A DNA stretch of 64,000 nucleotides from Paraglaciecola arctica (GCF_018861065.1 NZ_JAHKQO010000037.1:1-64000); one strand, 5' to 3'; shown: positions 36,413 to 46,081, counted from the first letter of the stretch. Notes: generated from the letters alone by a model not told the origin. Numbers and translations: made by a program.

Positions 36413-36947
36413 GGATATACCCCTGAGATTCAATACACACCGACGCTGCGGATTCACCCGTCATAGTAATTTTACAAGTGGCGCTGCAATTTCCGCTTTC
36501 TAATTGGGGGCGGCCTAAATCATCAAAATCGATAGAATTAAAATTGGGTTGTGTGGATAACCCCACTCCCTCACTCGCCATTTCTGTAGCAGTAGTAGAG
36601 AGATAATCAGGATTACTAAAATCGATATTGCTAGAACATGTTGCACTAATTGAGCTAGATGTGCCGCTGGTATAATCCAAAGTAGGGGGGCCAAAAGCCG
36701 CTGCGCTGCTATTAAAATTTATTTTAAAACAATATCCACCACGATTGTCATACATTGCACGGGTTTGCATATTACGCAGCGCGGATACGAGTCTAGCCTG
36801 ATAGGTGTACTCAGCGTAACCCGAGGTCCCAGAAAAACGGCTGAATACTGATACAGATAAAATGCTAAGTAGAATAATCACTACTACTAGCTCTATTAAT
36901 GTAAAGCCGGCCACTTTGTTACTAGGTGTATGCTTGTTCAATATCAT
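36399..36947 (-). CDS. mshC: MSHA minor pilin MshC
   Basis: Type II/IV pseudopilin of 182 residues. The leader ends KVAG before FTLIELVVVIILLSIL, and the middle carries the family pattern LVSALRNMQTRAMYDNRGG. Cys residues near 87 and 107 and toward the end probably form disulfides. It follows mshA after an 85-base gap containing a strong hairpin. Confidence 0.92.
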   Translation of the reverse strand: MILNKHTPSNKVAGFTLIELVVVIILLSILSVSVFSRFSGTSGYAEYTYQARLVSALRNMQTRAMYDNRGGYCFKINFNSSAAAFGPPTLDYTSGTSSSISATCSSNIDFSNPDYLSTTATEMASEGVGLSTQPNFNSIDFDDLGRPQLESGNCSATCKITMTGESAASVCIESQGYIHACE

Positions 36948-36985
36948 TCTCGCTAGAGCGTAAAATGACTAACACTCGACTCGCG

Positions 36986-37023
36986 TAACTTAAATTTGGA
37001 GTTACAACTCCAAATTTAAGTTA
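36986..37023 (-). terminator. 18-bp perfect palindrome between mshA and mshC
   Basis: Arms 36986-37003 and 37006-37023 are exact reverse complements with only two bases between. It begins nine bases after the mshA stop. No T-run follows on the minus strand. It is therefore better read as an mRNA-stabilising or partial-termination hairpin than a classic terminator. It would favour the major pilin over the minor pilins. Confidence 0.7.
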
Positions 37024-37032
37024 GTTATAACA

Positions 37033-37548
37033 CTAGCAACCATCTGTTTGAACAACAACAGTAGGTGAGACGCCTTGACTCGCCGTGTCAGTATAAGTAA
37101 CTTGGCATTGATTCGCTGCAACAGTAGTCGCTGCAGTACCGAGTGGAGTTATCGTAAAGGAACCAGAGGCGGGAGAGTCTGCTGTGAAAGTCCAATCTCC
37201 AGTTACAGCTGTTAAATTTAAATCTACCCAACGTTGTAACATTGTTGCGTTCATTGTGAGAGCACTTGGGTAACCAAAGTTTGTATCAACATCGCCTCCG
37301 CTAATAGTTACTTTATTATTATCTACACTTGGATTCGTACCTGCATTTTTTTGCTCACCTGCAATGGCAGATTTTGCATACACTAACTGAGAGCCGCCTT
37401 GTATTGCCGCTTTTACACCTTGCAAGGTAGAAGCTGTAGCATCACCTTGTATATCAATAAATTTAGGGGCGGCGGTTACAGCCAAAATGCCTAAAATCAC
37501 GATCACAATAATTAATTCGATTAATGTAAAACCACGTTGTTGTTGCAT
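37033..37548 (-). CDS. mshA: MSHA major pilin MshA
   Basis: Major type IV pilin subunit of 171 residues. A six-residue leader MQQQRG is cut before FTLIELIIVIVILGILAV, with Glu5 present. The helix breaks at APKFIDIQGDA, the MshA family pattern. The C-terminal Cys pair (NQCQV about residue 147, and the last residue Cys171) would close the D-loop. Position between mshB and mshC, a strong own promoter candidate and a 3' hairpin all fit the major pilin. Confidence 0.93.
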   Translation of the reverse strand: MQQQRGFTLIELIIVIVILGILAVTAAPKFIDIQGDATASTLQGVKAAIQGGSQLVYAKSAIAGEQKNAGTNPSVDNNKVTISGGDVDTNFGYPSALTMNATMLQRWVDLNLTAVTGDWTFTADSPASGSFTITPLGTAATTVAANQCQVTYTDTASQGVSPTVVVQTDGC

Positions 37549-37601
37549 GCTTTTTTGTCCTCAAAGGGTTTTTTAACTAAGTCCCTGAATCTATTGGATG
37601 T

Positions 37602-37631
37602 TTTATACCATTTAAACATCATTTTAACCAA
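37602..37631 (-). promoter_or_regulatory. Candidate promoter of mshA
   Basis: On the minus strand, TTGGTT (37626-37631) lies 18 bases before TATAAA (37602-37607), which matches the -10 consensus at five of six. It is about 55 bases before the ATG, within the only sizeable gap (176 bases) of the pilin cluster. GAGGA precedes the ATG. Confidence 0.45.
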
Positions 37632-37724
37632 TTACTTGTGTTTTTCTAGTTATCTTTGTTTATACCTAAGTATATTTTCGAGCGTTTGGTTAAGGTTTAT
37701 CACCACAGAAAATTATCGCTGTGA

Positions 37725-38396
37725 TTAATTGTTACTAAACACTATCACCTGGCCAATTCTTGGATCGTAGATAAACCCATTTCCAGCCAAGTTATCGGTT
37801 GGCTCAGTTGTGCGATTTTTGACTGTTTGTGTTAGGTAATAATAACAAACATCATTACCACCTGAACCTACACCTGTTCTTACATTAGTAAAATATCGGA
37901 AGTTTTCAAACGGTCGATCATTCCAATCCGAAGAAATGGTTGGAGCACTTTGCATAATTAAGTTGAAAATACTCTCGCAGTCTAAGGTACTCATTTGGTC
38001 ATCTTCAGAACTACTGTCGGTGTCTAATTGCCCGGTTGGGTAACCCGTATCTTGATCGATGCCTACTTGAATACTTTCAATTGTTACGAAGGTCGAATTG
38101 GTGCCATAATTTTCAGTCGGGCGGCCTTCTAATTCCCATTGAGCTCTGACTAAGCCAACTCCAGTGGCAAAACCTCCCGCCACTCCATCTACTGTTGCAT
38201 CCTCGGCATCTGCGGTCACATCTAATAGTCTAGGTAAAGCGGTCGCAGCCAATAAGCCTAAAATAACCACCACTATCACTAGTTCTATTAGGGTAAAACC
38301 CGAGGTGGCTTTTTTAGGGGAGCCATAGTGCCCGGTATTTAATTGCATATTTGTCTCAACTTTAGCGTTGCTGTTGCTCTTAATGTTGTTGGTCAT
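37725..38396 (-). CDS. mshB: MSHA pilin-like protein MshB
   Basis: Type IV pilin-like protein of 223 residues. The prepilin site ATSG precedes FTLIELVIVVVILGLL, followed by TALPRLLDVTADAED, the MshB pattern. With ATG 38396, favoured by GGAG seven bases upstream, the leader is a long 33 residues. The in-frame ATG at 38348 would shorten it to 17. Two Cys lie in the globular part. It starts the structural half of the locus. Confidence 0.9.
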   Translation of the reverse strand: MTNNIKSNSNAKVETNMQLNTGHYGSPKKATSGFTLIELVIVVVILGLLAATALPRLLDVTADAEDATVDGVAGGFATGVGLVRAQWELEGRPTENYGTNSTFVTIESIQVGIDQDTGYPTGQLDTDSSSEDDQMSTLDCESIFNLIMQSAPTISSDWNDRPFENFRYFTNVRTGVGSGGNDVCYYYLTQTVKNRTTEPTDNLAGNGFIYDPRIGQVIVFSNN

Positions 38397-38445
38397 AGCG
38401 GCGCTCCTACAAGGTTTTTCACTTGTGATTTTTTAAAAAAGGTAA

Positions 38446-38976
38446 TCATTCTTTAACTTTTAATACCTGACCCGAAAACACTTTGTATTCGAAGTATGGA
38501 CCAGTAGATAATCGATATCGACACACAGAATCCAATGGATTATCGTTAAGTTTGATCCCGTCGTAATATTCAGCAAAAATTTTAAAGCCGTCTATGTTCA
38601 TTGGCATATTGAGTAACATTTTCCAAATGTTAGCACAGCCTTCTGACGTTGGTTCTGCTTTTGGCCAACCTAAATGACTCATAAATATAGGTTTTCTATC
38701 TGTTTCAATTAGAGTTTCATTCTCGCCCAGCTTATTGGCATAGGTGATTAACAGGACTATTTCAGGGCGGCCTTCCCCTTGCCACTGCCAATGGGCATTA
38801 CTCACGCTAGTTGAAAACTGCTCAGCTAAATTTTCCAACGCAAGTCGCCGTAAATTAGTAGAGCCGTTATTTAGATGAATCATAAAGCCCAACATTAAAC
38901 TGATAAACACCACTACCACAGTGATATTAATAAAAAGGCTACGATTACGCTCATCTGCTGCTTGGTTTTTATCCAT
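38446..38976 (-). CDS. mshF: MSHA biogenesis protein MshF
   Basis: Membrane-anchored accessory protein of 176 residues. One N-terminal helix (about 13-32) is followed by a periplasmic part with RLALENLAEQFSTSVSNAHWQWQ, shared with MshB/MshF proteins. Two Cys (about 118 and 156) may pair. It lies four bases after mshG. Confidence 0.85.
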   Translation of the reverse strand: MDKNQAADERNRSLFINITVVVVFISLMLGFMIHLNNGSTNLRRLALENLAEQFSTSVSNAHWQWQGEGRPEIVLLITYANKLGENETLIETDRKPIFMSHLGWPKAEPTSEGCANIWKMLLNMPMNIDGFKIFAEYYDGIKLNDNPLDSVCRYRLSTGPYFEYKVFSGQVLKVKE

Positions 38977-38980
38977 AACG

Positions 38981-40201
38981 TTAGCCTTTTATGGCCCCCA
39001 TCATGTCCCACATAGGGGTAAAAATACCTAGGGCGAGGATTAATACCATACCGGCTACAATACTTATTAAGATAGGTTCTATTTTCGAGGTGAGGCTTTT
39101 TAAGTCGTAGTCGACCTCTCGCTCATAAAACTCTGCTACTTCTGCAAGCAACTCGTCTACTCGACCTGTTTCTTCACCAACACTTATCATTTGTAATACC
39201 AAAGGTGTGAATAATTTACTGCTGCTGGCCACTCTAGACAAGTTTTCACCTTTTTCGATATTCTTACGCATGTTTAATATGCATTCGGCCATATAGGCAT
39301 TGTTAACTGCCTCTGCTACTAAATTAAGCGCCGAGGTAAGTGGCACCCCAGATACCAACATCATCGAAAAACTGCGGGCAAATCGGCCTAATAAGGTGCG
39401 CTCAAAAATACTGCCAACAATAGGTAACTTTAACTTGGTTTTGTCCCATTTGTAGCGGCCAGTTTCAGTTCGCAAGTACCTGACTAATAGGTAAATTCCT
39501 ACTGTGATCCCTACAACTAAGAAGGGCCACTTGGTGATAAAGAAGTTCGACGTGGCCAATAATATACGTGTCATTAATGGCAATTCAGCACCAAAAGAAA
39601 CAAACATTTCAGCAAAAATTGGGATCACCACCATATTCATTATTACCATGGCTATGACTATGGCCATTAACACAAACATGGGGTATCGGGTTGCTGCTTT
39701 TATTTGTTTGCGGGTTTCCTGTTCGCGTTCAAGGTAAAATGACAATTGCAAAAAGGCTTCGTCTAATTTACCGGTATTCTCTCCTACGTGCACAATACTG
39801 ACAAATAATCGCCCAAAAACCTGGTCATGTTTGTTTAACGCTGTAGAAAGCGTGCGACCTCGTTCTAATTGATCCGCAACGTCGTCGAGTGCCATAGCCA
39901 TTCGTTTCGAACCTGTAGTATCAGCTAGCCCTTTAACTGCCCGTAAAATAGGTATTCCTGACTTAGCCAACGAATACATTTGTCGCGAAAATATCACCAA
40001 ATCATCAAGCGTGACATTGGGCGTTAAAAAAGAAACCTGTGCGGATTCTTCGATTTGTTCTTGGCTATTTTCGGTGATTTCAATAGGAGTAAAGTTTCGC
40101 CCAACTAATATTTGCGCAACTGATGAATCATCTGTTGCCTCTAAAACACCAGAGGTCAGCTCACCGCTCGCATTTCGTGCCTTATAGCTAAATTGGGCCA
40201 C
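38981..40201 (-). CDS. mshG: MSHA inner-membrane platform protein MshG (GspF/PilC family)
   Basis: Polytopic platform of the pilus motor, 406 residues. It has an N-terminal cytoplasmic GYSAR-type stretch (FSYKARNASGELTSG) and two copies of the T2SF domain (about 70-195 and 275-400). Each copy contains the FSRQMYSLAKSGIPIL / FARSFSMMLVSGVPLT motif, and three membrane helices are visible. Its start overlaps the mshE stop. Confidence 0.95.
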   Translation of the reverse strand: MAQFSYKARNASGELTSGVLEATDDSSVAQILVGRNFTPIEITENSQEQIEESAQVSFLTPNVTLDDLVIFSRQMYSLAKSGIPILRAVKGLADTTGSKRMAMALDDVADQLERGRTLSTALNKHDQVFGRLFVSIVHVGENTGKLDEAFLQLSFYLEREQETRKQIKAATRYPMFVLMAIVIAMVIMNMVVIPIFAEMFVSFGAELPLMTRILLATSNFFITKWPFLVVGITVGIYLLVRYLRTETGRYKWDKTKLKLPIVGSIFERTLLGRFARSFSMMLVSGVPLTSALNLVAEAVNNAYMAECILNMRKNIEKGENLSRVASSSKLFTPLVLQMISVGEETGRVDELLAEVAEFYEREVDYDLKSLTSKIEPILISIVAGMVLILALGIFTPMWDMMGAIKG

Positions 40202-42059
40202 CGTCGCCTCCTGGTGGTTTATTTAATGGTTCTAGTTCAAATGAAAAGCCTGACGATTTAGGAGGCTCTTCATTGGGTGCTTCATTAGCGGTTTGGTCTT
40301 CTACCACTTGCGCTAATTCTTGCTCAATAACTTCATTATCATTGGGTTTAGAAATAGTTCGTTCATCTGCGACCATTTCTATTAATTTAAGTACTTCGTC
40401 GACTGTAGTAATGCCCATTTTGGCATACATTAGCGCTACTTTCGCAAGAGGTACAAATCCGGGGCTTTTTTGCGCCGCTTGAGAGAATGAAATAGTGTCA
40501 TTCAATTTTAAGGCATTCATCATGTTTTCGGTCATTTCCAGTAACTCGAATACACCTATACGCCCTTTATAACCGGTCCTATTGCAGCTCTGGCAACCTC
40601 TACCACGTTTGAAGTTTATCGCTTCCAAATTGTCATCTAAGTTATTTAACCATAGTAATTCTTCTGCATTGAGGCGGTAATCTTCACTGCAGTTGTTACA
40701 AATTTTGCGCACTAACCTTTGTGCTACTACAGCACGTAAAGAACTGGCTACTAGATAACCTGGCGCTCCCATATCTAATAATCTAACGGCGCTGCTTATT
40801 GCGTCATTGGTATGCAAGGTAGAGAGCACTAAGTGCCCAGTTAATGCACCACGTAGTCCTATTTCGGCTGTTTCTTGGTCGCGCATTTCGCCGACCATAA
40901 TAATATCGGGATCTTGACGTAAGGTAGTACGTAATACGTTGGCAAAACTTAAGCCAATCTTGTTATTGGTTTGTACTTGGTTGATTCTTGGGAGTCTATA
41001 TTCAACTGGGTCTTCTACCGTTATGATTTTTGATGCTGCTTTATTGAGTTCGCTTAGTGCCCCATATAAGGTGGTGGTTTTACCCGAACCAGTAGGGCCA
41101 GTTACCAGAATCATACCGTGTGGTCGGTGCAATAGGCTTCTAAAGCGAGTTAACAGATTATTTGGCATACCTGTTTGATCAAGGGTCAATAGGCCAGCAG
41201 ATTGATCGAGTAAACGCATTACTACCGATTCACCTGCTTGTACTGGCATGGTCGATACCCGTACATCAATTGAGTGGCCTTTGATACGCATACTGGTTCG
41301 GCCATCTTGGGGAAGCCGTTTTTCAGATATATCCAAACCTGACATTAATTTGAGTCTAAGTACCAAGGCCGATGCGATGTTTTTTTCCTGAATGACATTC
41401 TCTTGCAGTACACCATCAACCCGCATTCGAATCCGTAATAATGCATCATCAGGTTCAATATGAATGTCTGATGCCTTGGCCTGAACCGCATCTTCAAAAA
41501 TTGATTGTAATAGCCTAGCTACTGCTGTGTCTTGTTCGTCCCCAACGCCCGAGTCAAAATCGAATTCGGCTTCATCTTGATATTCTTCCGCAAGTTCTTG
41601 TGCAAATGAGGCAATTTCTTCAGTGCGGCGATAAAAGTTGTCATAGGCTTGTATCAACTGGCTATCACTAACCACTGCAACATCTAAAGGTTTAGGTAAT
41701 AGCCGAGACAATACATCAATAGCCGCCAAATCCGCAGGATCGCTCATCGCAACTAGAAGCCTATCGCCTTTGTCTTCAATCACTAAGGCGCGGTGCCGAC
41801 GGGCTTGCACTTCAGGCAGCATATTGACTGCCGCTAGCTGCACATTATGTTTACTGATATCGACCAAGGGCACCTTGAGGTGTTGTGACAAAAATGACAG
41901 AAGCTGGTTTTCGGTAACTAATCCCAGTTCAATCAACATGAATCCCAGTTTACGACCTGACTCTTTTTGTGCCGCAAGTGCCTGCATCAACTGTTCTTCG
42001 CTGATAATTTCCTTTTGGACAAGTAAGTCGCCTAGGCGTATTTTGGCTTTAGGTTTCAT
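40188..42059 (-). CDS. mshE: MSHA extension ATPase MshE
   Basis: Hexameric assembly ATPase, 623 residues. The N-terminal MshEN region has two tandem motifs, RLGDLLVQKEIISEEQL (about 5-21) and KLGFMLIELGLVTENQL (about 36-52); in V. cholerae MshE this domain binds c-di-GMP. The catalytic part has Walker A GPTGSGKTT, Asp and His boxes, Walker B (DIIMVGEMRD) and a tetracysteine zinc site (CNNC and CQSC). A C-terminal extension of about 60 residues is acidic and Pro-rich. It overlaps mshN by four bases. Confidence 0.96.
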   Translation of the reverse strand: MKPKAKIRLGDLLVQKEIISEEQLMQALAAQKESGRKLGFMLIELGLVTENQLLSFLSQHLKVPLVDISKHNVQLAAVNMLPEVQARRHRALVIEDKGDRLLVAMSDPADLAAIDVLSRLLPKPLDVAVVSDSQLIQAYDNFYRRTEEIASFAQELAEEYQDEAEFDFDSGVGDEQDTAVARLLQSIFEDAVQAKASDIHIEPDDALLRIRMRVDGVLQENVIQEKNIASALVLRLKLMSGLDISEKRLPQDGRTSMRIKGHSIDVRVSTMPVQAGESVVMRLLDQSAGLLTLDQTGMPNNLLTRFRSLLHRPHGMILVTGPTGSGKTTTLYGALSELNKAASKIITVEDPVEYRLPRINQVQTNNKIGLSFANVLRTTLRQDPDIIMVGEMRDQETAEIGLRGALTGHLVLSTLHTNDAISSAVRLLDMGAPGYLVASSLRAVVAQRLVRKICNNCSEDYRLNAEELLWLNNLDDNLEAINFKRGRGCQSCNRTGYKGRIGVFELLEMTENMMNALKLNDTISFSQAAQKSPGFVPLAKVALMYAKMGITTVDEVLKLIEMVADERTISKPNDNEVIEQELAQVVEDQTANEAPNEEPPKSSGFSFELEPLNKPPGGDGGPI

Positions 42060-43180
42060 TGATCGCCTGCTAATACTGAAATTCGTTGTTGGATAAAATC
42101 ATGCACCGATCTATCTAATTGGTCTAGGGATTTAGCGTTTGTATAGGCCTGCACCGCTTGGTCAATTTCACCCAATTGATCTTTTGCAATACCTAAACCT
42201 AACCACCATTTTGCATTGTTAGATTCGATTTGAGTTAAAGATTGATAATCTGTCATGGCCAATTTTGTCTGTTTTAGTTGTTGCGCTAAAGCCGCCCGAT
42301 AACCTAAGTATTCTACTTGATTGCCTGTAACAGGTTGAAATTTAGTCAATACCTCTAATGCTTGTGTCGGCTCTTTTTGAATCATCAGCAGTCGTGCCAA
42401 CATCAATCGTAAATCACTTTGAGCTGGGTGTTGCGCAATTCCTTTAACAAGGAGTTGCTTAGCTTGCGCATAATTACCTTGGGCAAATAGTAAGGATGCG
42501 AGCTTCTTGCGAGCTTTAATATTTGTAGGTTCAGTTTCTAATAATTTGTAGAGTAACGAGCTTGCCAAATCGAGATCATCTTCTTTAAGGCTTTCGACTA
42601 TACGTTGTTTTAAACTGTCGCCGCTATTTTCCTTGTTACTATTTTTTTTACTAAAACTAGCAGTTGGTTCTGCAGCAGTTGAGGTCATTATTTCTGGCGG
42701 CCGAGAAGTCTCAGCCGCAACGTCTTGAGTATCTATTACTTGTAATGAGTCTGGCTGGGCTTCAGTTGTATCGGACTGGTTTGGCAAACTAGGCTTTGCC
42801 ATTGTAAGCTTACTTGGCGTCTCCATTTTTGCAGCAGGAGTGGCAACTACAATGTCAGTTTTAGTTTGTAGATCTTTATTGTTTTGTGAAGTAACTGGCC
42901 GTTGTTGGGTTTCTTCTGTGACCATGGACATTGTTTGCGGAACATTAGATGCCAAGGTTTGCGTTTCGGTTGTTGCTAAAGTCTGATTGGTTTTGGTTTC
43001 AGAAAATAGCCACTGGGTATCCATTAGTGCAAAAATAATGGCGGCAATAGCCAAAACTAACAGTAATATAACTAATGGCTTCGATTGTTTTTTGGGTGGC
43101 GCCTGATAGTCAGCCGTTATCTCATCAGTTTGAGTTTGCCGGGCTTCTAAATCTTGTAGCATTTTGTTCACTACACTCAT
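42056..43180 (-). CDS. mshN: MSHA biogenesis protein MshN (TPR)
   Basis: Inner-membrane protein with a periplasmic TPR array. ATG 43180 overlaps the mshM stop (ATGA) and gives 374 residues beginning MSVVNKMLQDLEARQ, the family start. One helix (about 34-53) is followed by a low-complexity Thr/Gln-rich spacer (about 60-190). TPR repeats (about 205-370) hold the A-x-x-L-x-x-x-P patterns. It probably scaffolds secretin or platform assembly. Confidence 0.9.
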   Translation of the reverse strand: MSVVNKMLQDLEARQTQTDEITADYQAPPKKQSKPLVILLLVLAIAAIIFALMDTQWLFSETKTNQTLATTETQTLASNVPQTMSMVTEETQQRPVTSQNNKDLQTKTDIVVATPAAKMETPSKLTMAKPSLPNQSDTTEAQPDSLQVIDTQDVAAETSRPPEIMTSTAAEPTASFSKKNSNKENSGDSLKQRIVESLKEDDLDLASSLLYKLLETEPTNIKARKKLASLLFAQGNYAQAKQLLVKGIAQHPAQSDLRLMLARLLMIQKEPTQALEVLTKFQPVTGNQVEYLGYRAALAQQLKQTKLAMTDYQSLTQIESNNAKWWLGLGIAKDQLGEIDQAVQAYTNAKSLDQLDRSVHDFIQQRISVLAGDQ

Positions 43181-44085
43181 ATTTCGAACCCCGACCAAGC
43201 AAAATAGGCAAAACTAAAAGACAACATCACGACTAAAATTCCGATAGATGAAACAAGTAAAATATTGCTGGTTTGGTTAGCTGCCTCGGTATCTTTTATT
43301 GAGAGTTTAATATGTAGTGGCGTGATTTTTTGCATGCCTTCGCCAAAAGCAAGCATTAAGGCTTTATGGCATAATACGTTGACTATTCGGGGGGTCCCCT
43401 TGCTGGCTTTATACAGTAAGGAACAACATTTTCGGTCGAATAGATCGCCGCCTCGGTAACCCGCTACATTCATCCGGTGTTTAACATATTGGTATACCTG
43501 ATCGGCATCCATTATTTGCAAGGAATAAGAAAACGTTACCCTTTGTTTTAATTGCCGTAGTTCGGGTAGAGCCAATTTATCGTTTAATTCTGGCTGACCA
43601 AACAGTACCACTTGTAATAACTTACGAGATTCGGTTTCGAGGTTGGTAATCAGCCTAAGCGCTTCAATGCTCTCTACTGGCAATGCTTGTGCTTCGTCAA
43701 TTATGAGTACCACACCTTTATTTTCTTGGTGAATTTGAATCAGACGTTGTTGAATTCGCTGCGTAAACTCTTGCTGGTCGGCATGGTCAGTTAATACCAC
43801 ATTCAATTCACTCGCCACTGCGCGGCGCAGTTCTGAAGGGGTAAGATAAGGATTGGGAATGTAAGCCGCTACAAAATGCTGAGGCAATTCGTTTAACAAT
43901 TTACGACAAATCAGCGTTTTACCTGTGCCTACTTCACCTGTTACTTTAATAAAACCTTCGCCTGTCCTAAGTGCCGTTAACAACACTTGAATGGCCTCTT
44001 TATGACTAGGCAGGCCAAAAAAATAACTGGTGTTAGGTGTTAAAGTAAAAGGTAACTCTTTAATACCGAAGTGGTATAGATACAT
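43177..44085 (-). CDS. mshM: MSHA biogenesis ATPase MshM (ExeA-like)
   Basis: AAA ATPase of the ExeA/GspA type, 302 residues. The ATPase has Walker A GEVGTGKT (about 45-52) and Walker B VVLIIDEAQALP (about 124-135). The N-terminus MYLYHFGIKELPFTLTPN matches the family. A single C-terminal membrane helix (about 274-297) anchors it. It likely helps the MshL secretin assemble through the wall. Confidence 0.93.
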   Translation of the reverse strand: MYLYHFGIKELPFTLTPNTSYFFGLPSHKEAIQVLLTALRTGEGFIKVTGEVGTGKTLICRKLLNELPQHFVAAYIPNPYLTPSELRRAVASELNVVLTDHADQQEFTQRIQQRLIQIHQENKGVVLIIDEAQALPVESIEALRLITNLETESRKLLQVVLFGQPELNDKLALPELRQLKQRVTFSYSLQIMDADQVYQYVKHRMNVAGYRGGDLFDRKCCSLLYKASKGTPRIVNVLCHKALMLAFGEGMQKITPLHIKLSIKDTEAANQTSNILLVSSIGILVVMLSFSFAYFAWSGFEI

Positions 44086-44088
44086 GAT

Positions 44089-45747
44089 TTAGTCCACGTG
44101 CAGCCAGTCAGCCATTTGATCCCGGCTTCGTCTTAACTGTTTTTTCCATGTGTCTTTATCCACCACTGTAGGTTTAATCAAAATCACCAGTTCTTTCTTA
44201 ATCTCACTATTACTTTTATTTTTGAATAGATTACCCAAATAGGGAATATCCCCCAGCAAAGGAGTTTTTGACTCTGATTCAGAAATAATAGATTGCATCA
44301 ATCCGCCAATCACCACTATCTCACCTGATTTGGCGCGAATAACCGTATCAGATTCGCGGATATTACTTTGCGCCAGCGGCAGAACATACTGCTCTTCGTT
44401 TAGCGTCACTATTTTTTCTTGCTCTTGTGTTTCGATAACCGAAGGATGAACATGTAATAAAACCATACCTTCAGCATCAATTTGTGGTGTCACATCTAAG
44501 GCTATACCCGAAAAGAAAGGGGTTAATTCAATGTTAGGCACCACAGATGTGGTACTACTAGAAATAGTGCTTTGACTTGACACATCGGTGACAAAATATT
44601 CGTCGTCTCCGACTTTAATCACCGCTTTTTGATTATTAACCGCCGTCACTCTTGGGCTAGACAATACTTGTACATTGCCTTGAGTAGACAATAACGACAA
44701 CACTCCAGAAAAATCCTTATTAATAAAAGATAGGCTGGTTAAATTGCCCAAAGCTGCGCTAACACTATTACCTAACGTACCTGCAGTGTTCGAAAATTGA
44801 AAATCGGTTGAACCACTGTTGGCTAATATTTGTCCCCAATTAATGCCCTGTTGGTATCCATCATCCAATGAAACCTCAAGAATTCTCGCTTCGAGGATGA
44901 CTTGCCGTTGGATAATTTCCTCCGAGACGTCTAAAAATGCTTTCACTGCTCTAATTTCTTTTGGTAGAGCTCGAACTGTTACTAGACCAGCTTGAGGGGT
45001 GACCATGACACTTTTTCCGTCTCCCTCACCTATCATCGACTCCAAAGTTTCTAGAAGTTCAGTCCAAAAATCTGTTTCAGTACGCGTAGAAATATTAGTG
45101 CCGTTACTATTGGTATTTGTACCGTAACTGCTGCTACTTCCTGAGTTACTAGAATTGCCAGTGTATCCGTTTTGAGAGTTGTTATTACTATTATTGTTGC
45201 CAGAATCTTGAGTTACGCCCCCAGAGGTAATACTGGTTTGCGTAGAACCATCACGAGTCATCAGTAAATAGTTAATAGCGAAGGTTTCAGTGCGCATTCC
45301 TGACGGATAAATACGATAGATATTTCGTTTACGCTCGATTTCGTAACCATAAATTTCAGAAACTAAATCAAATACCTCTTCCAACGCCACTTGTTTTAGG
45401 TCTAGTGAGATTTCGCCAGTGACTTCGGGATGAATTGCTACGCTGAAAGGGGTGTCTTTAACTATGCTACTAAAAAACGCTGCAGCATCCACTTTTTGGG
45501 CATTAATATCGTACTTTGACTCCCCAAACAATTGGCTAGATGAGTCACTAGGTTTGGGGAGTAATGCTTGATTAATTTCGTCCGGTACCGATTCTAAGGG
45601 TTGCCGCTGTGGCGCCGCATTAGTTTCGTTTTCGTACTCGGCAATTGCAGAGTCCAAAGAGTGCGAAACAGGCGCTTTTTTCTGCGTACTTTGGCATGAA
45701 CAAATAGCCACCATTAGGCTAATAAGTAGTAATTTGTTAGAAACCAT
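44089..45747 (-). CDS. mshL: MSHA secretin MshL
   Basis: Outer-membrane secretin ring through which the pilus exits. From ATG 45747 (552 residues) it opens with a lipoprotein signal with candidate Cys18 (ICSC). The start is preferred over one inside mshK, though it still overlaps by 11 bases. An STN/N0 domain (about 90-150) is followed by a Ser/Asn/Thr-rich spacer (about 185-225), N1 and the secretin core, with VLEARILEVSLDDGYQQGINWG and SPRVTAVNNQKAVIKVG. It ends with PYLGNLFKN, the secretin signature. Confidence 0.94.
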   Translation of the reverse strand: MVSNKLLLISLMVAICSCQSTQKKAPVSHSLDSAIAEYENETNAAPQRQPLESVPDEINQALLPKPSDSSSQLFGESKYDINAQKVDAAAFFSSIVKDTPFSVAIHPEVTGEISLDLKQVALEEVFDLVSEIYGYEIERKRNIYRIYPSGMRTETFAINYLLMTRDGSTQTSITSGGVTQDSGNNNSNNNSQNGYTGNSSNSGSSSSYGTNTNSNGTNISTRTETDFWTELLETLESMIGEGDGKSVMVTPQAGLVTVRALPKEIRAVKAFLDVSEEIIQRQVILEARILEVSLDDGYQQGINWGQILANSGSTDFQFSNTAGTLGNSVSAALGNLTSLSFINKDFSGVLSLLSTQGNVQVLSSPRVTAVNNQKAVIKVGDDEYFVTDVSSQSTISSSTTSVVPNIELTPFFSGIALDVTPQIDAEGMVLLHVHPSVIETQEQEKIVTLNEEQYVLPLAQSNIRESDTVIRAKSGEIVVIGGLMQSIISESESKTPLLGDIPYLGNLFKNKSNSEIKKELVILIKPTVVDKDTWKKQLRRSRDQMADWLHVD

Positions 45748-46075
45748 TATTCGTGTCTTTTTTAATGTTGTTGTTATTGACATAAAGTGTTTTTGGACCA
45801 TCTGAACCTTCTAATAAAACGTGATTTTCACTGATCAATAGCACCTTGTATTCTTGCACTAGTTGCCCTTGGGTAACGCTTTTCCCATTTATAATAGCTT
45901 GTCTGTTATGATTGGTTTTAATGATGGCGGTTAATTTTAAAGCCTCTGGCAGCGTTGCGTCTGAATCTTGCCCCAGAACAAAAGATTTATCAGGGTTAGG
46001 TTTAGTTGGATCTTGCAGTGTACTGGCATGGGCACTGGAGAGACTAAAAATTAATAATATTAATAGGTGTTGCAT
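45737..46075 (-). CDS. mshK: MSHA biogenesis protein MshK
   Basis: Small periplasmic protein of 112 residues. A signal peptide (MQHLLILLIFSLSSAHA) precedes a PilP/GspC-like beta domain with DPTKPNP, AIINGKSVTQGQLV and the L-x-x-x-x-V-x-L-x-G pattern. It should bridge MshJ/MshI to the secretin. Confidence 0.88.
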   Translation of the reverse strand: MQHLLILLIFSLSSAHASTLQDPTKPNPDKSFVLGQDSDATLPEALKLTAIIKTNHNRQAIINGKSVTQGQLVQEYKVLLISENHVLLEGSDGPKTLYVNNNNIKKDTNNGF

Positions 46076-46081
46076 TTGCCT

